Assembly: GCA_027682205.1 (NCBI GenBank)
Contig: JAQDAD010000001.1
Span: 1 to 64,000, forward strand
Reading direction: 5' to 3'
DNA length: 64,000 bases
DNA from: Streptococcaceae bacterium AF54-32pH5A
Lineage (GTDB): Bacteria > Bacillota > Bacilli > Lactobacillales > Streptococcaceae
The notes beneath the pieces were generated by a model. That model saw only the letters and a program-made list of their open reading frames with translations. It searched no databases and had not been told where the DNA came from. Numbering within the stretch: position 1 is the first letter of the stretch; each line of letters starts with the position of its first letter. A program made the translations under genes and the position numbers. This document shows positions 16,933-25,958 of the stretch, in pieces.

Positions 16933-18942
16933 ATGAAGAAGATACTACTTGCAAGTACTGTCGTTCTTTCTATGGCAGGATTTGCAAAGACATCTGTATA
17001 TGCTGAAGAATCTCAGGTTACGAAAAAAACTCAGACCACAGATGTAGTCGATAAAAAAGAAGAAACTGCTCCCAAAAAAGAAGTTCCCCAAGTGGAGCCC
17101 AATAAAGAGCCAGTTGTAAAAGAGGAAAATTCTTCTAAAAAGGAAAAAAAGGAGGAAGTTATCAAGGAAGGTTGGCAGAAAGAACAAGGAAACTGGCGTT
17201 TTTATGAAAATAACCAGCCTGTCGTAAACTGGAAAAAAATTAGTGGCACTTGGTATTACTTTGATAAAAACGGTATTATGCTCAGTAATACTATAATTGA
17301 TGGTTACCTTATCAAAGGTAACGGTGCTATGGCAGAAAATGTTTGGGTAAAAATATCTGGCAAGTGGCACTATGCCACAGCTTCAGGCAAGATTTCTCGC
17401 AACAAATGGGAAAAGATTGAAGGCGTCTGGTATTACTTTGATAAAGAAGGTGTCATGCTTAGTCGCACCATCTATAATGACTATCTCTTCCAAGGTAGTG
17501 GTGCCATGGCAGAAAATGATTGGGTAAAAATATCTGACAAGTGGTACTATGCAACAGCTTCGGGCAAGATTTCTCGCAATAAGTGGGAAAAGATTGAAGG
17601 TTCTTGGTATTACTTTGATAAAGATGGTGTCATGCTTAGTCGCACCATCTATAATGACTATCTCTTCCAAGGTAGTGGTGCCATGGCAGAAAATGATTGG
17701 GTGAAAATATCTGACAAGTGGTACTATGCTACAGCTTCGGGAAAAATTTCTCGCAATAAATGGGAAAAAATCAAAGGGGCATGGTACTATTTCAATAGCG
17801 ATGGTGTGATGGCAAGTAGCCAGTGGAAAAGTGACTACTATCTGAAAGATAGTGGCGCTATGGCGGAAAAAGAGTGGATTTTTGATAAATCCTACAATAG
17901 CTGGTTTTACTTGAAGTCAGATGGGGCTTACGCTTCACGTGAATGGATTGGTTCATACTACCTTAAATCTGGTGGCTATATGGCCAAAAATGAATGGATT
18001 TTTGACAAAGATTACGATGCTTGGTACTATCTAAAAGATGATGGTCGATACGTAACAGGTACTTTTACGATCAAAGGTAAAGAGTATTCCTTCCAGAATA
18101 ATGGGAAGTGGATATCAGAGGCAAAATATTACAAAGTGAAGCCAATTACTGCTTATGTTTATAGCGCTTCTGGTGAAAGATTGAGTTATGTCTCCAAAGG
18201 AACTATCGTCTCACTTGGAGATGCACAATCTAAAAAAGATGGTCAAATACCAGTCAATATTTCTGGTTTATCAGGTTTCATGAATAAAAGTGATTTAGAA
18301 GCTATTGATAAGGACAGTGAATTTGTCCCTCATTATACAAGTGATGGCAAGTATTTTTACCATGAGTTGTCACCTTATGTGAGTCTCCGTGTTGCTCCAC
18401 ATAGCTCAGCTATGACCATTGGTAAGAAATATTATTCAACTGATGGGATTCATTTTGATGGCTTCACCATTGAAAATCCTTTCCTTTTTAGAAATTTGAC
18501 TAAACCAAGTAATTACAGTGCAGCTGAATTGGATAAAGTTTATTCTTTGATGAATATTCGGGATAGTCGCCTCGCTGGTAAGGGAGCTGTTTTTAAGGAA
18601 GCTGAGGAACGCTATGGTGTAAATGCTCTTTACTTAATGGCTCATAGTGCACTTGAGAGTGCTTGGGGACGGAGCCAGATAGCTAAGGATAAGAATAATT
18701 TCTTTGGAATTGCAGCTTATGATTCGAGCCCGTATACCTCAGCCAAGAAATTTGATGATGTGGATAAGGGGATCCTCGGCGCGGCTAAGTGGATTCGTGA
18801 GAACTATATTGACCGTGGAAGAGACCACCTTGGGAACAAAGCTTCTGGTATGAATGTACGCTATGCATCTGACCCATACTGGGGAGAGAAAATTGCTAGT
18901 ATCATGATGACCATCAATAGCAAGCTTGGTGGGAAAGACTAG
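16933..18942 (+). CDS. lytB: Choline-binding endo-beta-N-acetylglucosaminidase LytB
   Basis: LytB is a secreted peptidoglycan hydrolase needed for daughter-cell separation; it attaches to choline on teichoic acids. The 669-residue protein has a signal peptide (about 1-25), a Lys/Glu-rich linker (26-80), choline-binding repeats with WYYF and NxW motifs (about 85-405), an SH3b-like region, and a C-terminal GH73 domain with the catalytic glutamate E575 in AHSALESAWGRS. The start is the ATG at 16933 after GAGGAG. Three to four 177-bp units in the repeat region are nearly identical. The length is close to pneumococcal LytB. Confidence 0.95.
   Translation: MKKILLASTVVLSMAGFAKTSVYAEESQVTKKTQTTDVVDKKEETAPKKEVPQVEPNKEPVVKEENSSKKEKKEEVIKEGWQKEQGNWRFYENNQPVVNWKKISGTWYYFDKNGIMLSNTIIDGYLIKGNGAMAENVWVKISGKWHYATASGKISRNKWEKIEGVWYYFDKEGVMLSRTIYNDYLFQGSGAMAENDWVKISDKWYYATASGKISRNKWEKIEGSWYYFDKDGVMLSRTIYNDYLFQGSGAMAENDWVKISDKWYYATASGKISRNKWEKIKGAWYYFNSDGVMASSQWKSDYYLKDSGAMAEKEWIFDKSYNSWFYLKSDGAYASREWIGSYYLKSGGYMAKNEWIFDKDYDAWYYLKDDGRYVTGTFTIKGKEYSFQNNGKWISEAKYYKVKPITAYVYSASGERLSYVSKGTIVSLGDAQSKKDGQIPVNISGLSGFMNKSDLEAIDKDSEFVPHYTSDGKYFYHELSPYVSLRVAPHSSAMTIGKKYYSTDGIHFDGFTIENPFLFRNLTKPSNYSAAELDKVYSLMNIRDSRLAGKGAVFKEAEERYGVNALYLMAHSALESAWGRSQIAKDKNNFFGIAAYDSSPYTSAKKFDDVDKGILGAAKWIRENYIDRGRDHLGNKASGMNVRYASDPYWGEKIASIMMTINSKLGGKD
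17227..17780 (+). repeat. 177-bp in-frame tandem repeats in lytB
   Basis: Units begin at 17227, 17404, 17581 and 17758 (59 codons each). The second and third units are almost identical at DNA level, the first is diverged, and the fourth loses similarity after about 25 bp. They encode choline-binding modules and could change number by slipped recombination. Confidence 0.85.
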
Positions 18943-18950
18943 GGAAGAAC

Positions 18951-18989
18951 AAAATCGGGAACCATGATAGATTGGTTGTCGATTTTTTG
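18951..18989 (+). terminator. lytB terminator
   Basis: AAAATCG and ACCA (18951-18964) pair with TGGT and CGATTTT (18973-18986) with an internal bulge, followed by Ts. Confidence 0.75.
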
Positions 18990-18996
18990 TTATAAT
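18988..18996 (+). promoter_or_regulatory. Extended -10 promoter of the DUF2829 cluster
   Basis: TGTTATAAT at 18988-18996 is a consensus extended -10. It sits directly on the T-tract of the lytB terminator. Confidence 0.65.
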
Positions 18997-19026
18997 AAAA
19001 ATGAGTAGACAATAAAGGAGAACATC

Positions 19027-19263
19027 ATGACATTTGAAGAAATCCTGCCTGGATTAAAGGCTAAGAAAAAATATGTACGAACTGGTTGGGGAGGGGCTGA
19101 AAACTATGTGCAGCTTTTTGACACTATCGAGCAAAACGGAGTTGCACTTGAAGTGACGCCTTATTTCCTCATCAACGTGTCTGGTGAGGGAGAAGGTTTT
19201 TCTATGTGGAGCCCGACACCGTGCGATGTTTTGGCGACGGATTGGGTAGAAGTGAATGACTAG
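19027..19263 (+). CDS. DUF2829 (Tad2-like) protein
   Basis: The 78-residue protein matches DUF2829 (Pfam PF11195): it begins MTFEEILPGLKAKKKYVRTGW and ends in SMWSPTPCDVLATDWVEV, the typical W-x-P-x3-D-x2-A-x-DW signature. The family includes Tad2, a phage protein that sequesters the cyclic ADP-ribose isomer signal of Thoeris defence. The chromosomal copies have no proven role. AAAGGAG precedes the ATG, and the end overlaps the next gene by 8 nt. Function in this host is open. Confidence 0.8.
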   Translation: MTFEEILPGLKAKKKYVRTGWGGAENYVQLFDTIEQNGVALEVTPYFLINVSGEGEGFSMWSPTPCDVLATDWVEVND

Positions 19264-19954
19264 ACGCGTATTGATTACGGGAGTGAGTTCAGGGATCGGT
19301 CTAGCTCAAGCTCGCCTCTTTTTAGAGAATGGCTATCAAGTTTATGGTGTGGATCAAGGAGAAAATCCAGTTTTAGATGGTGATTTCTACTTTTTCCAGA
19401 GAGATTTGACCTTGGACTTGGAGCCAATTTTTGACTGGTGTCCTTATGTGGATGTTTTGTGCAATACTGCAGGAGTTTTGGATGATTACAAACCACTTTT
19501 GGAACAGACTGCGCAGGAAATTCAAGAAATTTTTGAAATCAACTATGTGACTCCAGTGGAGCTGACTCGGCATTATTTGACACAAATGCTGGAGAATAAA
19601 AAAGGAATCATTGTCAATATGTGTTCTATTGCCTCAAGTCTAGCTGGCGGAGGTGGTCACGCCTATACTTCCTCTAAGCATGCCTTAGCTGGCTTTACCA
19701 AGCAGTTGGCTCTAGACTATGCTGAAGCTGGGATTCAGGTCTTTGGGATCGCTCCAGGGGCAGTCAAGACTGGCATGACTGCTGCGGACTTTGAGCCCGG
19801 TGGATTAGCGGACTGGGTGGCTAGTGAAACGCCAATCAAACGCTGGATTGAGCCAAAGGAAATAGCAGAGCTTAGCCTTTTCTTAGCAAGTGGAAAAGCA
19901 ACCGCCATGCAAGGACAAATCCTGACCATTGATGGTGGTTGGAGTTTGAAGTAG
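19256..19954 (+). CDS. Short-chain dehydrogenase/reductase (FabG-like)
   Basis: The 232-residue protein is a classical SDR, annotated in streptococci as a 3-oxoacyl-ACP reductase. It shows the NAD(P) loop TGVSSGIG (residues 8-15), CNTAG, the catalytic serine in SIASSLAGGG, YTSSK (Tyr-x3-Lys), and IAPGAVKTGM. It overlaps DUF2829 by 8 nt and lacks a strong ribosome-binding site, so it is probably translated by coupling. The true fatty-acid fabG usually sits in the fab operon, so this copy probably reduces another substrate. Confidence 0.85.
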   Translation: MTRRVLITGVSSGIGLAQARLFLENGYQVYGVDQGENPVLDGDFYFFQRDLTLDLEPIFDWCPYVDVLCNTAGVLDDYKPLLEQTAQEIQEIFEINYVTPVELTRHYLTQMLENKKGIIVNMCSIASSLAGGGGHAYTSSKHALAGFTKQLALDYAEAGIQVFGIAPGAVKTGMTAADFEPGGLADWVASETPIKRWIEPKEIAELSLFLASGKATAMQGQILTIDGGWSLK

Positions 19955-19963
19955 GGGAATCTG

Positions 19964-20464
19964 ATGGAAATCAAAAATCACTTTGGCGTCTATGGCGTTT
20001 GCTTTGAAAATGGGAAGTTACTTTGCATTGAGAAAACGAGAGGTCCATATCAACATCGCTATGATCTACCCGGTGGTAGTCAGGAAGTAGGTGAAGGGCT
20101 GACAGAAACCCTCAAGAGAGAAGTTCTGGAAGAGACGGGATATAAGGTTAATGGTTACGCTAATCCTAGGATTTATGATGTGCTGGTTCAAGAAGATGGG
20201 CAAGACTTTGCAGTACACCATATCATGGCCTTTTATGATATAGTACTTGATTTCGAACACTATCAAAAATCACTTCCTCATGAAGTTCTTGATGGAAGTA
20301 ATGATTCAGCAAATGCACTTTGGTTGAATTTGGAAGAAATTACTGCCGATAATGCTTCTCCTTTAGTGTTGCAGGTTAAGGCAGAGTTACTAGGATTTCC
20401 AGAATTAGATATGACAAGCTATAGAAATTGGAAGGTGAAGCAGGGGGATAATGGAACTATTTAA
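19964..20464 (+). CDS. Nudix hydrolase
   Basis: The 166-residue protein carries a complete Nudix box, GGSQEVGEGLTETLKREVLE plus ETGY (about residues 46-69), matching Gx5Ex7REUxEExGU. Such enzymes cleave nucleoside diphosphates linked to another moiety. It starts 9 nt after the SDR stop and overlaps the next gene by 14 nt, so it belongs to this small operon. The substrate is unknown. Confidence 0.85.
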   Translation: MEIKNHFGVYGVCFENGKLLCIEKTRGPYQHRYDLPGGSQEVGEGLTETLKREVLEETGYKVNGYANPRIYDVLVQEDGQDFAVHHIMAFYDIVLDFEHYQKSLPHEVLDGSNDSANALWLNLEEITADNASPLVLQVKAELLGFPELDMTSYRNWKVKQGDNGTI

Positions 20465-21179
20465 AACATGGAAGAAAAATATGGTTCTCTATGGTCTTAA
20501 ATCTCAAATCGGAACTGTCTACCGAAACAGTGATAGGACAACAAGCTTTTATGATGTTGGGAATTTTCTATACCTAGCAGGGGAGTTGGATTCCAGATTT
20601 TGGGAAGATTTTGTTAGAAAATATGGTTTAGATTATAAGATTATTATTTCAGAAAATACTAATTGGCAAGATTTTCTGCATCGGAAAGTGGGGCTAAATT
20701 CTTTTACTCGCTATTCTTTTAAAGATAGGGCAAATTTTCAAGTTGATTTTCTAAATGATCTAGTTACTCATTTAGAAGAAGGTTACAATATTGTGCCTAT
20801 TGATAATCATATTTATAACTGCTTTTCTGAGAAAGAATGGTCACAAGATTTACAGGGCGATTTTGAGTCCTATCAGGATTTTGCTTTAAAAGGTGGATTT
20901 GGCTTTGTGGTTCTTAAAAATAATGAACTGATTGCTGGGATTTCCTCAGGGTTAGTTTACCGTGGAGCAGTTGAAGTGGAAGTTGCAACTAGACCAAACG
21001 AACAAGGAAATGGATTTGCTAAAAAGCTTGGTGCTGCAATGATTCTAGAGAGCTTAAATAGAGATATGTTTCCTCTTTGGGATGCTCATAACGAGGCTTC
21101 CAAAAAAGTAGCAGAATTTTTAGGATATGAGTTAGTTGAACCTTATGAAGCTTTTGAACTAGATGAAAGCGGCATATAA
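20451..21179 (+). CDS. GNAT family N-acetyltransferase
   Basis: The 242-residue protein fits the GNAT_acetyltran type (PF12746-like): a poorly conserved N-terminal half and a C-terminal acetyltransferase domain from about residue 140, with EVEVATRPNEQGNGFAKKLG forming the acetyl-CoA loop and NEASKKVAEFLGYE near the end. GGGGG-type Shine-Dalgarno bases lie before the ATG inside the Nudix gene. Expressed with its neighbours; substrate unknown. Confidence 0.82.
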   Translation: MELFKTWKKNMVLYGLKSQIGTVYRNSDRTTSFYDVGNFLYLAGELDSRFWEDFVRKYGLDYKIIISENTNWQDFLHRKVGLNSFTRYSFKDRANFQVDFLNDLVTHLEEGYNIVPIDNHIYNCFSEKEWSQDLQGDFESYQDFALKGGFGFVVLKNNELIAGISSGLVYRGAVEVEVATRPNEQGNGFAKKLGAAMILESLNRDMFPLWDAHNEASKKVAEFLGYELVEPYEAFELDESGI

Positions 21180-21220
21180 TGATATCTGATATTGTATCTC
21201 TTAAGACGAGGTGAATGGAC

Positions 21221-22069
21221 ATGCAAAACCAACTGGCTCTTAGTGGAGAAAAAATTATTGAAAAAGTTTATCCTCAACTATTTCACCACATTGGCATGAT
21301 TCGTGGGGAATATTTGCTGAGAGAGATCAATCAAAACATCCTGTTACCAAGTTGTCAGCAATTTGTGAAAGATTATCTATCAAACATCAGTTCTTTGTAC
21401 TCTGATGAAGAGGTCTGGTATCGTTTTTCAGAATTAACGAATACAGAAGCTAATTGCTTAGGGGGTACTAAAGAGTATTTTGAAGAACGTCACACTTTAT
21501 TTGGCTATAGAGGGACTAGGCGTTTACTGGCGTGTCCGGATGAATTTCAGGCTGAGGCAAATGTCGTTACAGATGTTTATCAAAATAATCCCAATCTGTC
21601 TGTTATTTTTCCTTTTGTCAATGATGCCGAACAGTTAAAGCAGGCTATCAAAGTGTTACGTCAGCATGGTTTTACTGGAAAAGTCGGTACGATGATTGAA
21701 TTACCGTCAGCTTATTTTGACTTAGACAGGATACTGGAAACAGGCATTTCAAAGATTGTAGTTGGAATGAATGATTTGACTTCATTTGTTTTTGCGACTG
21801 TGAGAAACAGTCAATGGCATGATATGGAAAGTCCAATTATGTTAGATATGCTGAGACAGATGCAGGATAAAGCAAGGATGAAAAAAATTGACTTTGCTGT
21901 GGCAGGTTATCTGAATCCTTCTTTCATAGAAAAAATGAATCAGATGGGGATTGAGTGCATTATCCACTACAGTTCTATTCCAGAGATTTTTAATTTAGAG
22001 ATTAACCATTCAGACCATCTCAAACACATAAAAGAAAAAAGTAAAAAATTACAAAGGAGCAACCTATGA
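21221..22069 (+). CDS. Stand-alone PEP-utilising-enzyme TIM barrel protein
   Basis: The 282-residue protein resembles only the C-terminal phosphoenolpyruvate-binding barrel of enzyme I, PEP synthase and PPDK: RGEYLL near residue 28, HTLFGYRGTRR (family NPxLGxRxIR), FPFVNDAEQL, GKVGTMIELPSA and IVVGMNDLTSF. The catalytic cysteine loop is replaced by AVAGYLNPSF. No phosphohistidine or ATP-grasp domain is present, so it cannot be a complete PEP synthase. ATG at 21221 suits GAGGTG (21208-21213) better than the ATG 6 nt earlier. Possible roles are PEP/pyruvate binding or an aldolase-type reaction. Confidence 0.7.
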   Translation: MQNQLALSGEKIIEKVYPQLFHHIGMIRGEYLLREINQNILLPSCQQFVKDYLSNISSLYSDEEVWYRFSELTNTEANCLGGTKEYFEERHTLFGYRGTRRLLACPDEFQAEANVVTDVYQNNPNLSVIFPFVNDAEQLKQAIKVLRQHGFTGKVGTMIELPSAYFDLDRILETGISKIVVGMNDLTSFVFATVRNSQWHDMESPIMLDMLRQMQDKARMKKIDFAVAGYLNPSFIEKMNQMGIECIIHYSSIPEIFNLEINHSDHLKHIKEKSKKLQRSNL

Positions 22070-22506
22070 CATCTCAAGAAATGTGGAATGCCTACAAGAA
22101 AATTAACCCTTCTATCGGAGATGAGATAGATGCCTGGGCTTTTGGAGTAGAGCCAGACCTCTTGGCAGAACTAGTTTTAAAAGGCGAAAAGACGGCAACC
22201 GCCTCAGCCTACGACCTCTACGCACTAGAAGACGAATCTCTTCCGCGAGAAGGGACCTTTGATGTCATTTTAGATAGCCAAGATCAGGCTGTCTGTATTG
22301 TCGAAATTACCAAGGTTTCTGTTGAACCCTTCAATCAAGTTTCTGCTGACCATGCCTTTAAGGAAGGGGAAGGTGATAAGTCCCTAGCCTATTGGCGTCA
22401 GGTTCATGAGGAATTCTTCACGGAGTGGCTGGAGGAAGCGGGCTTGACTTTTACACCTGACAGCAAGGTCGTTTTAGAAGAATTTCGCAAGGTCTACCCT
22501 CTGTAG
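22066..22506 (+). CDS. ASCH domain protein
   Basis: The 146-residue protein has the ASCH fold (related to PUA domains), with the motif LKGEKTATAS near residues 39-48 and a typical PREGTFDVILDSQ strand. ASCH proteins are thought to bind RNA, and some act as amidohydrolases on modified cytidine. It overlaps the PEP-barrel gene by 4 nt (ATGA) and ends the accessory operon. From memory, S. pneumoniae has this gene directly before pepN. Confidence 0.85.
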   Translation: MTSQEMWNAYKKINPSIGDEIDAWAFGVEPDLLAELVLKGEKTATASAYDLYALEDESLPREGTFDVILDSQDQAVCIVEITKVSVEPFNQVSADHAFKEGEGDKSLAYWRQVHEEFFTEWLEEAGLTFTPDSKVVLEEFRKVYPL

Positions 22507-22567
22507 ACAGATAGAAGGAAGAAAGTTTTGGAAATTGCCGTCCAATCCTTTTTTCTTAAGCAAAACA

Positions 22568-22576
22568 TGATATAAT
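22568..22576 (+). promoter_or_regulatory. Extended -10 promoter of pepN
   Basis: TGATATAAT is a consensus extended -10 without a clear -35. The start site is near 22583. Confidence 0.65.
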
Positions 22577-22627
22577 AAGTTTGTTTGAATAAGAGTAAAA
22601 CTCTTAAACTTAGAATAGGAGAAAACT

Positions 22628-25174
22628 ATGCAAGCAGTTGAACATTTTATTAAGCAATTTGTTCCTGAACATTATGATTTATTTTTAGACTTGAGTCGTG
22701 AGACCAAGACCTTTTCTGGGAAGGTGACCATTACTGGTCAAGCACAGAGTGACCGTATTTCCCTTCACCAAAAAGACTTGGAAATCGCTTCTGTAGAAGT
22801 CGCGGGTCAGGCTCGTCCATTTACAGTAGACCATGAAAACGAAGCCCTTCATATCGAACTTGCTGAGGCTGGTCAAGTTGAATTGGTCATTGCTTTTTCA
22901 GGAAAAATTACAGACAACATGACAGGGATTTACCCTTCTTACTACACAGTGGATGGTGTCAAGAAGGAAGTCTTGTCTACTCAGTTTGAAAGCCATTTTG
23001 CGCGTGAAGCCTTCCCATGTGTGGATGAGCCTGAAGCCAAAGCAACTTTTGACCTTTCTCTTTGTTTTGATCAAGCAGAAGGTGAAGTGGCCTTGTCAAA
23101 CATGCCTGAGATTGATGTGGAAAACCGCAAGGAAACAGGTATCTGGAAGTTTGAGACAACACCTCGCATGTCTTCTTACTTGTTAGCTTTTGTTGCAGGT
23201 GATTTGCAAGGGGTGACGGCTAAAACTAAAAATGGTACCCTCGTAGGTGTCTACTCAACCAAAGCCCACCCACTATCTAACCTTGATTTCTCACTGGACA
23301 TCGCCGTTCGCTCCATCGAGTTTTACGAAGATTACTACGGAGTCAAGTACCCAATCCCTCAATCTCTTCATATCGCCCTTCCTGACTTCTCAGCAGGTGC
23401 TATGGAAAACTGGGGTCTCGTGACTTACCGTGAAGTTTACTTGGTTGTGGATGAGAACTCAACCTTTGCTAGCCGTCAACAAGTTGCCCTTGTCATTGCC
23501 CATGAGCTTGCTCACCAATGGTTTGGTAACCTCGTAACGATGAAATGGTGGGATGACCTCTGGCTCAATGAAAGCTTCGCTAATATGATGGAATACGTCT
23601 GTGTGGATGCTATTGAACCAAGCTGGAATATCTTTGAAGATTTCCAAACAGGTGGTGTTCCAGCAGCGCTTAAACGCGATGCAACGGATGGCGTGCAGTC
23701 TGTCCACGTCGAAGTCAAACACCCAGATGAAATCAATACACTATTTGACGGAGCTATCGTCTATGCCAAAGGAAGCCGTCTCATGCACATGCTTCGTCGT
23801 TGGCTCGGTGATGCTGATTTTGCCAAAGGTTTGCATGCCTACTTTGAAAAACACCAATATGGAAATACTATCGGTCGTGACCTATGGAATGCTCTTGGTC
23901 AAGCGTCAGGTCGTGATGTTGCAGCCTTCATGGACTCTTGGTTGGAACAACCTGGTTATCCAGTTCTCACTGTCAAAGTTGAAAATGATGTCTTGAAGAT
24001 TTCACAAAAACAATTCTTTATCGGTGAGCACGAAGACAAGAACCGACTCTGGGTTGTGCCACTGAACAGCAACTGGAAAGGCTTGCCAGATACACTCGAA
24101 ACTGAAAGTATCGAGATTCCTGGCTACGCCGCTCTTCTTGCTGAAAATGAGGGAGCTCTTCGTCTCAACACTGAAAATACGGCCCACTACATTACCGACT
24201 ATCAAGGAGACTTGTTAGAAGCTGTTCTTGCTGAGCTAGAGACACTTGATAACACAAGCAAACTGCAAATCGTTCAAGAACGTCGTTTGCTTGCTGAAGC
24301 AGGACACATTTCTTATGCAGACTTGCTTCCAGTCCTTGATAAACTTGCTAAGGAAGAGTCTTACCTTGTCGTTTCAGCTGTTTCTCAAGTGATTTCTGCC
24401 CTTGAGCGCTTTATCGATGAAGGAACAGAAGCTGAGAAAGCCTTTAACCGTCTGGTTGCTAAATTGGCTCGTCACAACTATGACCGTTTTGGTTTTGAAG
24501 CCAAAGATGGGGAATCAGATGAAGACGAATTGGTTCGTCAGTTGACCGTTTCTATGATGATTCGCTCCAATGATGCAGAAGCTAGTCAAGTCGCTAGCCA
24601 AATCTTTGCAGCTCACAAGGAAAATCTTGCAGGACTTCCAGCAGCAATTCGTGCTCAAGTTCTCATCAATGAAATGAAACACCATGAGACCAAGGATTTG
24701 GTCGCAACTTATCTGGACCTATACACTCATGCGACGGATGCGGTATTTAAACGCCAGTTGGCAGGAGCTCTTGCATACAGTACAGATGCTGACAATATCC
24801 AAACCCTTCTTGCAACTTGGAAGGATAAATTTGTGGTGAAACCACAAGACCTTTCTTCATGGTACCTCCAATTCCTCGGACACCAAGCGACTCAAGAAAC
24901 TGTTTGGGTATGGGCGCGTGAAAACTGGGATTGGATCAAGGCAGCCCTGGGTGGAGATATGAGCTTTGATAGTTTTGTCATCTTCCCATCGCATATCTTT
25001 AAAACAGAAGAGCGTTTGGCGGAGTACAAAGAATTCTTTGAACCACAACTCTCTGACCTTGCTCTTAGCCGCAACATCCGTATGGGGATCAAGGATATCG
25101 CAGCGCGTGTTGACTTGATTAAGCGTGAGAAAGCAGCAGTAGAAGCTGTTGTAGCTCAATATGCTAAAGCTTAA
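22628..25174 (+). CDS. pepN: Aminopeptidase N (lysyl aminopeptidase)
   Basis: PepN is a cytoplasmic M1 zinc aminopeptidase that removes N-terminal residues from peptides. The 848-residue protein has the exopeptidase motif AGAMENWG (about 257-264) and the zinc site HELAHQWFGN with the downstream NESFAN glutamate, followed by a helical C-terminal domain of about 400 residues. AGGAGAAAAC precedes the ATG. It has its own promoter and terminator. The ciaRH operon follows directly, as in S. pneumoniae. Confidence 0.97.
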   Translation: MQAVEHFIKQFVPEHYDLFLDLSRETKTFSGKVTITGQAQSDRISLHQKDLEIASVEVAGQARPFTVDHENEALHIELAEAGQVELVIAFSGKITDNMTGIYPSYYTVDGVKKEVLSTQFESHFAREAFPCVDEPEAKATFDLSLCFDQAEGEVALSNMPEIDVENRKETGIWKFETTPRMSSYLLAFVAGDLQGVTAKTKNGTLVGVYSTKAHPLSNLDFSLDIAVRSIEFYEDYYGVKYPIPQSLHIALPDFSAGAMENWGLVTYREVYLVVDENSTFASRQQVALVIAHELAHQWFGNLVTMKWWDDLWLNESFANMMEYVCVDAIEPSWNIFEDFQTGGVPAALKRDATDGVQSVHVEVKHPDEINTLFDGAIVYAKGSRLMHMLRRWLGDADFAKGLHAYFEKHQYGNTIGRDLWNALGQASGRDVAAFMDSWLEQPGYPVLTVKVENDVLKISQKQFFIGEHEDKNRLWVVPLNSNWKGLPDTLETESIEIPGYAALLAENEGALRLNTENTAHYITDYQGDLLEAVLAELETLDNTSKLQIVQERRLLAEAGHISYADLLPVLDKLAKEESYLVVSAVSQVISALERFIDEGTEAEKAFNRLVAKLARHNYDRFGFEAKDGESDEDELVRQLTVSMMIRSNDAEASQVASQIFAAHKENLAGLPAAIRAQVLINEMKHHETKDLVATYLDLYTHATDAVFKRQLAGALAYSTDADNIQTLLATWKDKFVVKPQDLSSWYLQFLGHQATQETVWVWARENWDWIKAALGGDMSFDSFVIFPSHIFKTEERLAEYKEFFEPQLSDLALSRNIRMGIKDIAARVDLIKREKAAVEAVVAQYAKA

Positions 25175-25192
25175 TTCGTTCGGAACGTAAAC

Positions 25193-25240
25193 AAAAACTC
25201 AACTTTCTATCTTAAAACAAGAGAGAGTTGAGTTTTTTTT
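25193..25240 (+). terminator. pepN terminator
   Basis: AAAAACTCAACT (25193-25204) pairs perfectly with AGTTGAGTTTTT (25226-25237), with Ts continuing to 25240. Confidence 0.9.
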
Positions 25241-25259
25241 AAGGCAATTTTGGTATAAT
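25238..25259 (+). promoter_or_regulatory. ciaRH promoter with a CiaR half-site
   Basis: TGGTATAAT (25251-25259) is an extended -10. TTTAAG (25238-25243) followed 5 nt later by TTTGGT looks like one good and one degenerate half of the CiaR direct repeat TTTAAG-N5-TTTAAG. Autoregulation is known in pneumococci. Confidence 0.5.
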
Positions 25260-25283
25260 AATCATAACAAGGAGGAGTTTCTG

Positions 25284-25958
25284 ATGATAAAAATCTTATT
25301 AGTAGAAGATGACCTAGGCCTATCAAACTCAGTATTTGACTTTTTAGATGATTTTGCAGATGTCATGCAGGTCTTTGATGGAGAAGAAGGTCTCTACGAA
25401 GTTGAGAGTGGCGTTTATGACTTGATTTTGCTTGACCTGATGTTGCCTGAAAAAAATGGCTTCCAAGTTTTGAAAGAATTGCGTGAAAAAGGAATTACGA
25501 CACCTGTCCTTATCATGACTGCCAAAGAGAGTTTGGATGATAAGGGACATGGTTTTGAGTTGGGGGCGGATGACTACCTCACTAAACCTTTCTACCTAGA
25601 AGAACTCAAAATGCGGATTCAAGCCCTTCTCAAACGTTCAGGCAAGTTTAACGAAAATACCTTGACCTATGGAGATATTGTCGTCAACCTTTCAACGAAT
25701 GATGTAAAAGTGGAAGATACTCCCGTGGAACTGCTCGGAAAAGAGTTTGAGTTATTGGTTTACTTCCTTCAAAATCAAAATGTTATTCTTCCCAAGACAC
25801 AAATTTTTGACCGTCTATGGGGATTTGATAGCGATACGACTATTTCCGTTGTAGAAGTCTATGTTTCAAAAGTTCGTAAGAAATTGAAGGGGACAGCCTT
25901 TGCTGAAAATCTTCAAACCTTGCGTAGTGTCGGGTATATTTTAAAAGATGTTCAATAA
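25284..25958 (+). CDS. ciaR: Response regulator CiaR
   Basis: CiaR is the OmpR/PhoB-type regulator of the Cia system, which controls competence, beta-lactam tolerance and cell-wall stress genes. The 224-residue protein has a receiver domain with the acidic pocket EDD (8-10), phospho-acceptor D51 in LLDLMLPE and K101 region TKPFY, then a winged-helix DNA-binding domain ending [13 protein letters not shown] is before the ATG. It overlaps ciaH by 11 nt. Confidence 0.97.
   Translation: MIKILLVEDDLGLSNSVFDFLDDFADVMQVFDGEEGLYEVESGVYDLILLDLMLPEKNGFQVLKELREKGITTPVLIMTAKESLDDKGHGFELGADDYLTKPFYLEELKMRIQALLKRSGKFNENTLTYGDIVVNLSTNDVKVEDTPVELLGKEFELLVYFLQNQNVILPKTQIFDRLWGFDSDTTISVVEVYVSKVRKKLKGTAFAENLQTLRSVGYILKDVQ

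Noticed and set aside
17383..17670. Minus-strand ORF in the lytB repeat region
   Set aside because: It mirrors the repeat structure of lytB on the other strand and shows no gene signals.
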